Source: UBA4742 sp002403895
GTDB lineage: Bacteria; Actinomycetota; Acidimicrobiia; Acidimicrobiales; Acidimicrobilacustridaceae
NCBI GenBank assembly: GCA_036823295.1
Contig: DAISGD010000029.1
Location: 1-41,770, forward strand
Direction of reading: 5' to 3'
Length of the DNA stretch: 41,770 nt
The position numbers and the translations under genes are program-made. The notes beneath the pieces are model-generated. The model saw only the letters and a list, made by a program, of their open reading frames with translations. It had not been told where the DNA came from and searched no databases. Positions within the stretch are counted from its first letter, which is position 1, and each line of letters opens with the position of its first letter. This document shows, in pieces, positions 1 to 8,602 of this stretch.

Positions 1-157
1 GCTGAGTGATAGAGAAAAGCCATGCAAAGTGTCGTATTGCCTACGCAGAGAGGTCGAACGGCCCACGACGTACCCTCGTTCGCGGTGGGGTTCGGGCGCC
101 CGGCGCGCTCTTCCCGACGGTGCTTCCAACAACGGCGTCTGAGAGTGGACGCTCGCC

Positions 158-3100
158 CTAGCGGGCGACGAAGTACTTGGCCTTGGGGTGGTGGAGGATG
201 ATGGCCGAGGTGGTTTGCTCCGGCTGGTACTGGAAGCCGGTCTCCTCGCTGACCTCGATGCCGATGCGACCGGCGTCGAGCAGCTCGGCCACCTTCTCGT
301 TGTCCTCCAGGTCGGGACACGCCGGGTAGCCCCACGAGTAGCGGCCGCCCCGGTATTGCTGGCGGAACAGGCCGGTCAGGTTGGGGCCGTCCTCTTGGGC
401 AAAGCCCCACTCCTCGCGGATGCGGCGGTGCCAGTACTCGGCCAGAGCCTCGGCCATCTCGACGCCCAGGCCGTGGACGAGGAGGTACTCCTGGTACTTG
501 TTCGCCTCGAACAGTCGGGCGGTGACGTCGCTGACCCGCTGGCCCATGGTGACGATGTGGAAGGCCGCATAGTCAGGATCGGCGGAGCCGACCGGGCGCA
601 CGAAGTCGGGGATGGACAGCCACGGCTCGGCGTTCTGGCGCGGGTAGCTGAAGCGCAGCCACTCCGAGCTGCGGGTGTCGTCCTTCCAGATGATGAGGTC
701 GTCGCCTTCGCTGTTGGCCGCGAAGTACCCGTAGACGACCTGGGGGACGAGCATGTCGCTGGCCTTGGCGTCCGCCAGTTGCTGGCGCAGAATGGGACGG
801 ATTCTGCTCTTGAAATCAGCGTCGTTCTCGACGCTGCCATCGGTCGACTTCTCGGGGCGGAACTGCCACTGGTTGCGGAACAGCGCCGTCTCGTTGATGT
901 AGGCGGCGATGTCGTCGAGGGGGACGCCCTTGACCACCTTGGAGCCCAGGAAGGGTGGCTCGAACAACGGGTTGTCGAGTTCCACCTCGGGCGAGCGGGC
1001 GGGGCGATCGACCGGGACCGTGTCATCTCTTGGCAGGGTGGAGCGGAGCGACGCCACCCTGGACTCGCTGGGTACCGTGCCGAAGTCCGGGTCGGCCTCG
1101 CCGGTGCGCTTCAGCTCACCCAGGCGGTCCATGACCCGGAGGCCCTCGAAGGCGTCCTTGCCGTAAAACAGTCGGCCCTCGTAGATCTCCCGCAGATCGC
1201 GCTCGACGTAGGTGCGGGTCAGGGCCGCGCCCCCCAGCAGGACGGGGATCTCGGCCAGGCCCCGGCTGTTCAGTTCCGCGAGGTTGTCACGCATGATGAG
1301 CGTGCTCTTGACCAGCAGCCCGCTCATCCCGATGGCGTCGGCCTTGACCTCCTGCGCCTTCTCGATCATCTCCAGGATGGAGATCTTGATGCCCAGGTTG
1401 TGCACCTCGTAGCCATTGTTGGTGAGGATGATGTCGACCAGGTTCTTGCCGATGTCGTGGACATCACCCTTGACCGTGGCCAACACGATGCGGCCCTTGC
1501 CACCCGAATCGTCCTTTTCCATGTGCGGCTCGAGATAGGCGACCGCCGTCTTCATGGTCTCGGCCGACTGGAGCACGAACGGCAACTGCATCTCGCCGGT
1601 GGCGAACAGCTCGCCCACCACCTTCATGCCGGCCAGCAGCGTGTCGTTGATGATCGAAAGAGGTGCGGTGCCTTGCGTCATGGACTCGTCGAGATCGGCT
1701 TCCAACCCGTCGCGGTCGCCGTCGATGATGCGGTGGGAGAGACGCTGTTCGATGGTCCAGTCGCTCCGATCCTCGACCACGACATCGGCCGCATTGACGT
1801 CCTCGAACACGCCCAGCAGCGTCTGCAGCGGGTCATAGGCCGGCGCGTCGCCGTCGGCGGGGCGGCGACGGTCGTAGATCAGGTCGAGGGCGACCTCGCG
1901 CTGCTCGTCGGGGATCTTGTTGAGCGGCATGATGCGAGCGGCATGCACGATGGCCGAGTCGAGGCCGGCGGCGACCGCCTCGTGGAGGAAGACCGAGTTC
2001 AGCACGTGGCGAGCCGCCGGCTTGAGCCCGAACGAGACATTGGAGAGACCGAGGGTGGTGTGCACGCCGGGGAGCTCGGCCTTGATTCGGGTGATGGCCT
2101 CCAGCGTGGCCATGGCGTCGCCTCGCAGGTCCTCGCCTCCGGTTGAGAGGGGGAAGGTGAGGGCGTCGAAGATGATGTCGCCCGCCTCGAGCCCGTAGCG
2201 ATCGATGGCCAGGTCATGGATCCGGTGGGCGACTCGCAACTTCCATTCGACGTCGCGGGCCTGGCCTTCCTCGTCGATGAGCAGGCAGATCACCGCGGCG
2301 CCGTACTCGCGGGCCAGCTTCATGACCCGGTCGAGGCGCGATCCTTCGGCCTCACCGTCTTCCAGGTTGGCCGAGTTGAGGATGGCCCGGCCGCCCAGCC
2401 ATTGCAGGGCCGCTTCCATGACCTGCGGCTCGGTGGAGTCGAGCACCAACGGCGCACTCGACTGGGTGGCGAAGCGCGACGCCACCTCGTCCATGTCGAT
2501 CGTGCCGTCACGGCCCACGTAGTCCACGCACACGTCGAGAACGTGGGAGCCCTCCTTCACCTGCTCCTTTGCCATGGTGACGGTGGTGTCCCAGTCGCCT
2601 TCGAGCAGCGCTTCACGGAACTTCTTGGAGCCGTTGGCGTTGGTGCGCTCGCCGATGATCAGGAACGACGTTTCCTGGTGGAAGGGCACCATCGAGTAGA
2701 TGGAGGTGGCGCCGGCCTCGTGTTCGGGCGTGCGGGGGGCACGCTCGAGCCCCTGGCAGACGTCGACTACGGCCTTGAGGTGGGCAGGGGTGGTGCCGCA
2801 GCAGCCGCCGATGATCTCGACCCCGAGGTCGGTGATGAACGAGCGGTGGTGTTCGGCGAGCGCCTCGGGGGTCAGGTCGTAGTGCATGTGGCCGTCGACC
2901 ACCGAGGGCAGGCCGGCGTTGGGGATGCACGAGATGGGCATGCGGGCGTGCTGGCTGAGGTGGCGTAGGTGCTCGCTCATCTCGACCGGACCGGTGGCGC
3001 AGTTGATGCCGATGACGTCGGGCCTCATGGCATCGAGAGCGCACAGGGCGGCGCCGATCTCGGTGCCGGGCAGCATGCGGCCGGTCAGCTCCATGGTGAC

Positions 3101-3670
3101 TTGGACCTGGAGCGGCACCTCCCGCCCGGCGCTGGCCATGGCCCGGTGGCAAGCGATCATGGCCGCCTTGACCGACAGCAGGTCGAACATCGTCTCGATG
3201 ATGATGACGTCGACGCCACCCTCGATGAGAGCGGCCGCCTGGACCTGGTAGTTGTCCCGCAGTTCGGGGAAGCGGATCTGGCCGAGCGAGGGGAACTTGG
3301 TGCCCGGCCCGATGGATCCGGCCACGAACCGGGGGTGGTCGGGCGTCGAATAGTCCGAGGCCACCTCGCGGGCCACCAGGGCGGCGGCCAGGTTGATCTC
3401 GTGCGCCCGGTCGGCCTGGCCGTACTCGCCCAGAGTGACGGGCAGCCCTCCGAAGGTGTCGGTTTCGATGACGTCGACGCCAACGGCGAGGTACCCGGCG
3501 TGCAGCTCTTTGATCACGTCGGGTCGGGTGACGACCAGCAGCTCGTTGCAGCCCTCGAGCTCCGGTCCGCCGAAATCGTCTGCTGTCAGGCCCCGCTCCT
3601 GGATGCCGGTGCCCATGGCCCCGTCATAGATGACGACGCGCTGGCGGACGGTCTCAAGGAAGGAACTCAT
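158..3670 (-). CDS. metH: Cobalamin-dependent methionine synthase MetH
   Basis: Cytosolic enzyme that moves a methyl group from methyltetrahydrofolate via cobalamin to homocysteine, giving methionine. All four MetH modules are visible in the 1170 residues. The homocysteine-binding barrel (about 1-320) carries the zinc-ligand motif GGCCGTTP near residue 290. The pterin-binding domain follows (about 330-600). The cobalamin domain has the DxHxxG motif (GDVHDIGKNL) near residue 737. The C-terminal reactivation domain that binds SAM is also present. The length is close to E. coli MetH (1227). I chose the start at MSSFLETV because the open frame upstream is low-complexity and because a TAnnnT box lies 8 nt before this ATG. 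A small inverted repeat (153-168) spans the stop codon. The gene stands alone on the minus strand, divergent from the methyltransferase gene. The cobalamin adenosyltransferase 6 kb away fits a B12-using cell. Confidence 0.96.
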   Translation of the reverse strand: MSSFLETVRQRVVIYDGAMGTGIQERGLTADDFGGPELEGCNELLVVTRPDVIKELHAGYLAVGVDVIETDTFGGLPVTLGEYGQADRAHEINLAAALVAREVASDYSTPDHPRFVAGSIGPGTKFPSLGQIRFPELRDNYQVQAAALIEGGVDVIIIETMFDLLSVKAAMIACHRAMASAGREVPLQVQVTMELTGRMLPGTEIGAALCALDAMRPDVIGINCATGPVEMSEHLRHLSQHARMPISCIPNAGLPSVVDGHMHYDLTPEALAEHHRSFITDLGVEIIGGCCGTTPAHLKAVVDVCQGLERAPRTPEHEAGATSIYSMVPFHQETSFLIIGERTNANGSKKFREALLEGDWDTTVTMAKEQVKEGSHVLDVCVDYVGRDGTIDMDEVASRFATQSSAPLVLDSTEPQVMEAALQWLGGRAILNSANLEDGEAEGSRLDRVMKLAREYGAAVICLLIDEEGQARDVEWKLRVAHRIHDLAIDRYGLEAGDIIFDALTFPLSTGGEDLRGDAMATLEAITRIKAELPGVHTTLGLSNVSFGLKPAARHVLNSVFLHEAVAAGLDSAIVHAARIMPLNKIPDEQREVALDLIYDRRRPADGDAPAYDPLQTLLGVFEDVNAADVVVEDRSDWTIEQRLSHRIIDGDRDGLEADLDESMTQGTAPLSIINDTLLAGMKVVGELFATGEMQLPFVLQSAETMKTAVAYLEPHMEKDDSGGKGRIVLATVKGDVHDIGKNLVDIILTNNGYEVHNLGIKISILEMIEKAQEVKADAIGMSGLLVKSTLIMRDNLAELNSRGLAEIPVLLGGAALTRTYVERDLREIYEGRLFYGKDAFEGLRVMDRLGELKRTGEADPDFGTVPSESRVASLRSTLPRDDTVPVDRPARSPEVELDNPLFEPPFLGSKVVKGVPLDDIAAYINETALFRNQWQFRPEKSTDGSVENDADFKSRIRPILRQQLADAKASDMLVPQVVYGYFAANSEGDDLIIWKDDTRSSEWLRFSYPRQNAEPWLSIPDFVRPVGSADPDYAAFHIVTMGQRVSDVTARLFEANKYQEYLLVHGLGVEMAEALAEYWHRRIREEWGFAQEDGPNLTGLFRQQYRGGRYSWGYPACPDLEDNEKVAELLDAGRIGIEVSEETGFQYQPEQTTSAIILHHPKAKYFVAR

Positions 3671-3678
3671 GGCGCACA

Positions 3679-3684
3679 AGGCTA
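3679..3684 (-). promoter_or_regulatory. Putative leaderless -10 box of metH
   Basis: On the minus strand TAGCCT ends 8 nt before the chosen ATG. That spacing would place the transcription start at or next to the start codon. No Shine-Dalgarno is visible here. The box agrees with similar ones at five other genes in this window. Confidence 0.4.
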
Positions 3685-3921
3685 GTGGCCGGGCTCGGCG
3701 CCGCCGACATTGGTTTCGGGCCGTTGTCGCGGGTCGCAGACAGGGTCGAGACGGGTCGCCGGAGGTGCCTGAGTAATCGACAGACAAGTACGCCCGCTTC
3801 GAGCTGGTGCAGCTCAGCCCAGTGGCCACCGAGGTCGAGCCTCCCGAACATCGGCAAGACCCCGACCTCACCAAATGGGGGACGAGTAGGGTCAAGCCCT
3901 CAGTGATTCACGAGGGGGACC

Positions 3922-4920
3922 ATGACGGACCTGACGGCCGAACCAGTCGCGGATGCCAGCGCGGCCGCGCAGGTTCTCAGCCGTTTGGAGGAGGCGGCAT
4001 GGGTGCTTGCTGGGTTCGAGCATCTCGTCAGTTCGGGGGCCCTGTCAGAGGACGGCTTGACACTGCGAACGAGCGAGGATGAGGCGGCGGCGCGCTTGCT
4101 CGCCGCGATCGGCCTGGTTATCGAAGACGATCATCCTGAGATGGCGAGCGGTCTGACCGAGCTGCTCTCGGATGGGTCACTGGACACCCGCCGCCAAGCA
4201 ATGATCTCCACGCTTCGTCAGATCGCCACTGCGACCGGGATCCTGGACGCGCACGGCGCAGCGGGGTGGGCCGCTCAAGATGACGCCACCCTCTTGGCCC
4301 AAGGCAGGTCCTCGGCGCTGGGCGGCCGGATGCTCGCTATGTACGCCATCCCGTCACTCGAGGGATTGAGCGAACGTTTCGCCGCCGGGGGAGACTTTCT
4401 CGACGTCGGCGTCGGCGTGGCGGAGATGGCCGCCGCGTTCTGCGAGGCGATGCCCAGCGCACGAGTCGTCGGCATCGATGTGCTACCCCGGGCACTGGAC
4501 CTCGCCCGCGAGACGATCGCTGCACGCGGGCTCGCAGAACGTCTCCAAGTGCGTCTCGTGGCCGTTCAGGAGCTGACCGATGTAGCGCAGTTCGATCTGG
4601 TCTGGATGCCCGCGCCGTTCCTCCCGCAGGAGGTTTTCGCAGATGGGCTCCGCCGAGTCCGGGAAGCCCTTCGGCCCGGCGGCTGGTTGGTCGTCGGGGC
4701 AGGACGCTTCGACGGCGACGCACTTGCTGTGGCGGTGACGCGCTGGAAGACCCTCCGAAGTGGCGGCACACCGCTGGACCCCGACCAAGCGCGAGCATCC
4801 TTGGACGGCGCCGGCTTCGTTGAGATCACGGAGCTGCCAACTCCACCAGGCGCGCCGACGCTCTACGCAGCCCGAGTCAGCAGCGAGGCCGCCCCACCCT
4901 CGCCGGCCAGTATCGACTAG
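3922..4920 (+). CDS. Class I SAM-dependent methyltransferase
   Basis: A 332-residue protein with a C-terminal Rossmann methyltransferase fold. Motif I (FLDVGVGVAEMAAAF) starts near residue 158 and is followed by the acidic ribose-binding segment VVGIDVLPRALD and a motif IV-like stretch (FDLVWMPAPFLP). The first 150 residues look helical and may be a dimerisation or winged-helix domain, as in small-molecule O-methyltransferases, but I cannot name the substrate. A purine-rich GAGGGGG lies just before the ATG and supports this start. The gene is divergent from metH across a 250-bp spacer in which I see no clear riboswitch. It lies 94 bp upstream of the VOC gene on the same strand. Confidence 0.85.
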   Translation: MTDLTAEPVADASAAAQVLSRLEEAAWVLAGFEHLVSSGALSEDGLTLRTSEDEAAARLLAAIGLVIEDDHPEMASGLTELLSDGSLDTRRQAMISTLRQIATATGILDAHGAAGWAAQDDATLLAQGRSSALGGRMLAMYAIPSLEGLSERFAAGGDFLDVGVGVAEMAAAFCEAMPSARVVGIDVLPRALDLARETIAARGLAERLQVRLVAVQELTDVAQFDLVWMPAPFLPQEVFADGLRRVREALRPGGWLVVGAGRFDGDALAVAVTRWKTLRSGGTPLDPDQARASLDGAGFVEITELPTPPGAPTLYAARVSSEAAPPSPASID

Positions 4921-5014
4921 GCACCAGCCGGAAACGGGCCGCGAAAAACGCCCCGCTAGGAGCTCCCGACTGGCGGTTGATGGATCGAGAGGGGATGGCG
5001 GGCATGATGGTTCC

Positions 5015-5386
5015 ATGGTCGTCACCCGTCTGGATCACGTTCAGCTGGCGATGCCCATAGGGGGTGAGTCCGCCGCGGTCTCCTTCTACGAGGGACTCCT
5101 TGCCATCCCCCACGTGGCGAAACCTCCGCACCTAGCCGCGCGAGGTGGTTGCTGGTTCGAACACCGCGCGGTCAAGATCCACCTCGGTGTCGAGGAGTCG
5201 TTCACTCCGGCGAAGAAGGCCCACCCGGCGCTCATCGTCACGGGGTTGCGCGAACTCGTCGACGTCCTTCGAGTTCACCAGGTGCCTGTGCGAGACGACG
5301 AGCCGCTCGAAGGCTACGACCGTGTCTACGTCGAGGACCCCTTCGGGAACCGCATCGAACTTATGGAGCCGGTAGAGCATCCCTGA
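5015..5386 (+). CDS. VOC (glyoxalase/dioxygenase-like) family protein
   Basis: A 123-residue single-domain protein with the vicinal oxygen chelate pattern. LDHVQLAMP forms the first beta strand with a probable metal-ligand His. A central HLGVEE segment follows, and the C-terminal VYVEDPFGNRIELMEP supplies the conserved Asp-Pro-Gly-Asn turn and a glutamate metal ligand. The frame stays open upstream, but homology begins at MVVTRLDHV, so I use that ATG. Such proteins range from lyases to dioxygenases to antibiotic-binding proteins, and the sequence does not decide which. It may be cotranscribed with the upstream methyltransferase, though 94 bp separate them. A short perfect hairpin lies 55 bp downstream. 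Confidence 0.85.
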   Translation: MVVTRLDHVQLAMPIGGESAAVSFYEGLLAIPHVAKPPHLAARGGCWFEHRAVKIHLGVEESFTPAKKAHPALIVTGLRELVDVLRVHQVPVRDDEPLEGYDRVYVEDPFGNRIELMEPVEHP

Positions 5387-5441
5387 GGCTCGAGATGATG
5401 GTCGCTCACGAACTCAAGGAGAGGAAGCGGCCGTTTCGCTC

Positions 5442-5462
5442 CGCACAGTGGAGAACTGTGCG
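5442..5462 (+). terminator. Hairpin after the VOC gene, possible terminator
   Basis: A perfect 8-bp inverted repeat (CGCACAGT / ACTGTGCG) with a 5-nt loop lies in the 223-bp spacer before the next gene. No T tract follows, so termination is only a guess. A protein-binding dyad is the alternative. I see nothing else supportable in this spacer. Confidence 0.3.
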
Positions 5463-5609
5463 ATACGCGCCGCCCCGAGGCACTCCTCGCCGCCTATCAC
5501 GCGATCAGTCAACGCAACAGAGCCCCTGAACGAGCCACTACGAGCCAAGCGGCGATCACCAGTGTTTCGGTGACGGCATATAGCAGGAAGGGCGCGCGAG
5601 GATCGGACG

Positions 5610-7439
5610 ATGATCGGCGACGAGACGAGCGGCTACCGGGCCTCTTGGACGCGCGGCTCGCGCTCCGACGGCTGGTTCTTCGTTGGCCTCTTTGGTCTGC
5701 TCGTCATCCCGGTCGTCGCCGCGTTCGCGGGTGCACTCGGCCGCGTCGGGCTTCCGAACGCGGACATCGCCGTCATCGAGTTGCACACCCTCGACGTCCC
5801 GGACCACCTGCCGCTCTACGGCGTGTACTCGCGGTTCGGCTTCCATCATCCCGGGCCCCTGCTCTACTACGCGGCCGCGGTGCCCTTGCGCCTCTTCGGA
5901 CCCGACGGCCTGATGGTCGCCGCCGCGATCGTCAACCTGCTCGCCTTCCTGGGTCTGCTAACGGTGCTGTACCGGCGCGGGGGCCAGGTGCTGTGCCTCA
6001 TCGGCGCAGCGTTCGCGCTCCTGCTCTCTCGGGCCATCGCTGGCGACCTCGTGAGCATCTGGAACGTGTGGATGCCGATCATTCCGTTCGCAGTCGCGAT
6101 CACCCTCACATGGTCGGTCTGGTGTCGGGACTGGTGGGCACTGCCTTGGCTGGCGGGCGTCATGACCTGGGTCGTGCAGAACCACGTCGGCTACGCGCCC
6201 GCTTCGGCCGTCCTGCTCGGATCGAGCTTCGGCTGGGCCCTTCTCCAGACGAACTGGCGGAGGAGGCAGAGGATTCCGACCTCGGATGGGAGCGACCCGC
6301 GTCGGTGTCGCCCGCTGACGCTGCTTGTGGCCGTTGGAGTCCTGTTCGTGTTGTGGCTCCCGCCGTTGATCGATCAACTTACGGGCCACCCGGGCAACAT
6401 CTCCGCGATTCTCGACTTCGTCCGGTCCCCTCGCCACGATCTGACCGGAGCCGGCCATGCCCTTGGTGTCCTGGCCCGCCAGGTCGGCTTCGCCAGCCCA
6501 TTACTCGGGTTCGGACTGCCCATGAATCCGCTCACCAAGCAGGTCAGCGGCGCCCCCATCCCGGTGCTCATCCCCGCGATCCTGCTGGCCATCGTTGCGG
6601 CCGTCCTCGCCATCAGGGCCCGGGCCCATGACGCACTTCGATTCCAGGGGCTCGTGGCGTTGCTGATCGCCGTCGGGTGGCTGTCCGTGGCCCGGATCGC
6701 CGGTCCTGCGTTCCCGTACCTGGTCGACTGGCTCTGGGTGCTCGCCGTGTTTTTGTGGATGAGCACGTTGTGGTCGTTGCTGTCCTCGGTGTGGCCCCGG
6801 GTGTCGGCCGTTCGGGTCCTGGCCGACCCGGGCAGCGTGCATCGCTCGACGGCGCTGGCGGTGGTCGCGGTCGTCGTGCTGCTGGGGTTGACCGCGTGGG
6901 CGACCACCTCCGCCGCCAACGGGACCGACGAGCTGGATGTCGAGGGTCGCGTAACCGACCAGTTCGCCGGTCCGGCCGAGCATGCCGCGAGCGGTCAGGG
7001 GCTGATCCTCGTCTCTGCCCGCGGCAAGGGCTTCGGCCCCGTCGCCGTCGCGGCGGGCCTCCAGGCGGAGCTGGTGCGACGCGGGCTCGACGCCGTCAAT
7101 CCCGACTCCATGGCCTACGAGGTAGGCACTCGGTACTCGCAGCAAGGGCGCGACGTCGGGGGTCGGCTGGTGGTCGTCGATGAGGCGAGCCTGGCCGAAA
7201 TGACGAAGACCCAGAAGCCGATCGCCCTCTACGACCGCCTGTCCCCGTCGGAACGCCAGGAGCTCCAGACCCTTCAAGCCCAAGCGAACGGCGGGCAGGA
7301 CCGGATGTCCCAAGCCGACCGCGCCCGGCTGACCGAGCTCAGCCACCGGAGCGTCCGCTACGGTCTGTTCTTCCTGCCCGGTCCGACCCCCGGCGGGTCC
7401 GCCAACGCGGCCGGCGCCGCGGCATTCGGTGGGGGATAA
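5610..7439 (+). CDS. Multi-pass membrane protein, GT-C glycosyltransferase-like
   Basis: A 609-residue integral membrane protein. A hydrophobic helix (residues about 20-45) is followed by a periplasmic loop with acidic residues (NADIAVIELHTLDV) and the segment FGFHHPGPLLYYAAA. About ten more predicted membrane spans follow, to residue about 435, and then a C-terminal hydrophilic domain of about 170 residues that should face outside. A first-loop acidic motif plus many spans is the pattern of GT-C enzymes, which take sugar from a polyprenyl-phosphate donor. I assign it there by architecture only, because no diagnostic sequence motif was recognised. The C-terminal domain (VDEASLAEMTKTQKPIALYDRL) is hydrophilic and of unknown role. 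The ATG has only a weak purine stretch before it. The gene appears to be a single transcription unit. Confidence 0.75.
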   Translation: MIGDETSGYRASWTRGSRSDGWFFVGLFGLLVIPVVAAFAGALGRVGLPNADIAVIELHTLDVPDHLPLYGVYSRFGFHHPGPLLYYAAAVPLRLFGPDGLMVAAAIVNLLAFLGLLTVLYRRGGQVLCLIGAAFALLLSRAIAGDLVSIWNVWMPIIPFAVAITLTWSVWCRDWWALPWLAGVMTWVVQNHVGYAPASAVLLGSSFGWALLQTNWRRRQRIPTSDGSDPRRCRPLTLLVAVGVLFVLWLPPLIDQLTGHPGNISAILDFVRSPRHDLTGAGHALGVLARQVGFASPLLGFGLPMNPLTKQVSGAPIPVLIPAILLAIVAAVLAIRARAHDALRFQGLVALLIAVGWLSVARIAGPAFPYLVDWLWVLAVFLWMSTLWSLLSSVWPRVSAVRVLADPGSVHRSTALAVVAVVVLLGLTAWATTSAANGTDELDVEGRVTDQFAGPAEHAASGQGLILVSARGKGFGPVAVAAGLQAELVRRGLDAVNPDSMAYEVGTRYSQQGRDVGGRLVVVDEASLAEMTKTQKPIALYDRLSPSERQELQTLQAQANGGQDRMSQADRARLTELSHRSVRYGLFFLPGPTPGGSANAAGAAAFGGG

Positions 7440-7626
7440 TGCCGGCCGCGACGCAGATCACGCGTCCGTATTGGATCAATGGCAGTGGGTAGGCGTCCGA
7501 ACGCTGCGTATATCGCTCGGCTCGACGGCACCCCCGAAGCGAGCGGTATCTACCGAAGTACGCCGCGCTGGTCCGCTGATGCGCGAGGCGTTCGGATGCA
7601 GCCGAGCCCCCGTGCCGCACGTTGCC

Positions 7627-7632
7627 TACGGT
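7627..7632 (+). promoter_or_regulatory. Putative leaderless -10 box of the LLM oxidoreductase
   Basis: TACGGT ends 6 nt before the ATG at 7639. The intervening G run could alternatively be a poor ribosome binding site. I see no other structure in the 199-bp spacer 7440-7638. Confidence 0.35.
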
Positions 7633-7638
7633 GGGGGG

Positions 7639-8565
7639 ATGGGAAGCTCAGAGAACGCACGGGTGAAGTTCGGTGTCCATGTCGGCCCGCAGATGTGCAC
7701 GATGGCCGAGCTGCAGAACGTGTGGCTCATGGCCGAGCGGCTGGGCTTCGACTGGATCAGCGTGTGGGATCACTTCTATCCGGCCCCCTCGCCGCTCGAC
7801 GGGGACTGCTTCGAGGGCATTGCCTGCCAGGCCGCCCTGGCCGCCCTCACCACTCGGCCCCGAGTCGGATCGTTGGTCTACTCGACCGGCTACCGGCACC
7901 CGGCGGTGCTGGCCAACGCGGCCGCCACCATCGATCACCTCAGCAACGGCCGACTGGAGTTGGGCCTGGGCGCCGGCTGGCACAAATGGGAATACGACGC
8001 CTACGGCATCCCGTTTGAGGCACCGGCCGTGCGGTTGCGGCGGATGGCGGAATCCATCGAATGCGTCCGCTTGCTGCTCACCGAGGATGTGGCCAACTTC
8101 GACGGCGAGTTCTTCACCCTCACCGAGGCGTACTGCAACCCCAAGCCGGTGCAGGCCCGACCCCGCATCTGGGTGGGAGCCTCGGGGGAGCAGATCGGCC
8201 TCAAGCTGGCCGGGCGCCACGGCGACGCCTGGAACGTCCCCTTCGTAAGCCCCGAGGACTTCACCCGCAAGCGCCAGATCGTGCTCGACCACGCGCCGGA
8301 TCCGGACGCGTTTGTCACCGGGGTGAACCTGCTCTACGTGCCGTGTGAAGCCGACGAGGCGGACGCCGCGCTGGCAGAGCGCTTCGGGCCCATGGCCGAG
8401 GCCATGCGACCTGGCGCCCTGGTGGGCGACCTCCCGGCTATCACCGACCGGCTCGGCCAGTACATCGAGGCCGGGGCCGACTGGGTCATCCTGGCCCTGC
8501 GGGCCCCGTTCGACCTCGACGCCCTCGAGCGGTTCACCACCGAGGTCGCACCCGCCTTCACCTGA
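7639..8565 (+). CDS. LLM class F420-dependent oxidoreductase (TIGR03560-like)
   Basis: A 308-residue luciferase-like TIM-barrel protein, expected to use reduced coenzyme F420 or flavin to oxidise or reduce a small organic substrate in the cytosol. Family marks are VKFGVHVGPQMCTMAEL at the N-terminus, the WISVWDHFYP strand, the segment VGSLVYSTGYRHPAVLAN, the DHLSNGRLELGLGAGWHKWE block and RPRIWVGASGEQIGLKLAG. The pattern resembles the TIGR03560 subgroup common in actinobacteria. The upstream in-frame extension has no homology, and a TAnnnT box sits 6 nt before this ATG, so I place the start here. The physiological substrate cannot be read from sequence. The gene ends 38 bp before the conserved part of the next reading frame. 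Confidence 0.9.
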   Translation: MGSSENARVKFGVHVGPQMCTMAELQNVWLMAERLGFDWISVWDHFYPAPSPLDGDCFEGIACQAALAALTTRPRVGSLVYSTGYRHPAVLANAAATIDHLSNGRLELGLGAGWHKWEYDAYGIPFEAPAVRLRRMAESIECVRLLLTEDVANFDGEFFTLTEAYCNPKPVQARPRIWVGASGEQIGLKLAGRHGDAWNVPFVSPEDFTRKRQIVLDHAPDPDAFVTGVNLLYVPCEADEADAALAERFGPMAEAMRPGALVGDLPAITDRLGQYIEAGADWVILALRAPFDLDALERFTTEVAPAFT

Positions 8566-8602
8566 ACCGGCCGGAGCCGATGGCCACCCTCGGAGGGCCG
8601 AG

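Noticed and set aside
188..2146. Long plus-strand open frame opposite metH (652 codons), and similar long frames opposite the amidase, rml and kinase genes
   Set aside because: In GC-rich DNA the antisense of a real gene often stays open. The translations are low-complexity (Gly/Val/Asp/His/Arg) with no family motif, and metH is unmistakable.
3671..3921. Possible SAH or cobalamin riboswitch upstream of metH
   Set aside because: I looked for conserved core elements of both in the minus strand of the spacer and found none convincing. The TAnnnT box next to the ATG also argues for a leaderless message.
5387..5609. Small gene in the spacer between the VOC gene and the membrane protein
   Set aside because: Short frames exist but have no ribosome site, homology or codon pattern. 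Only a hairpin is supportable.
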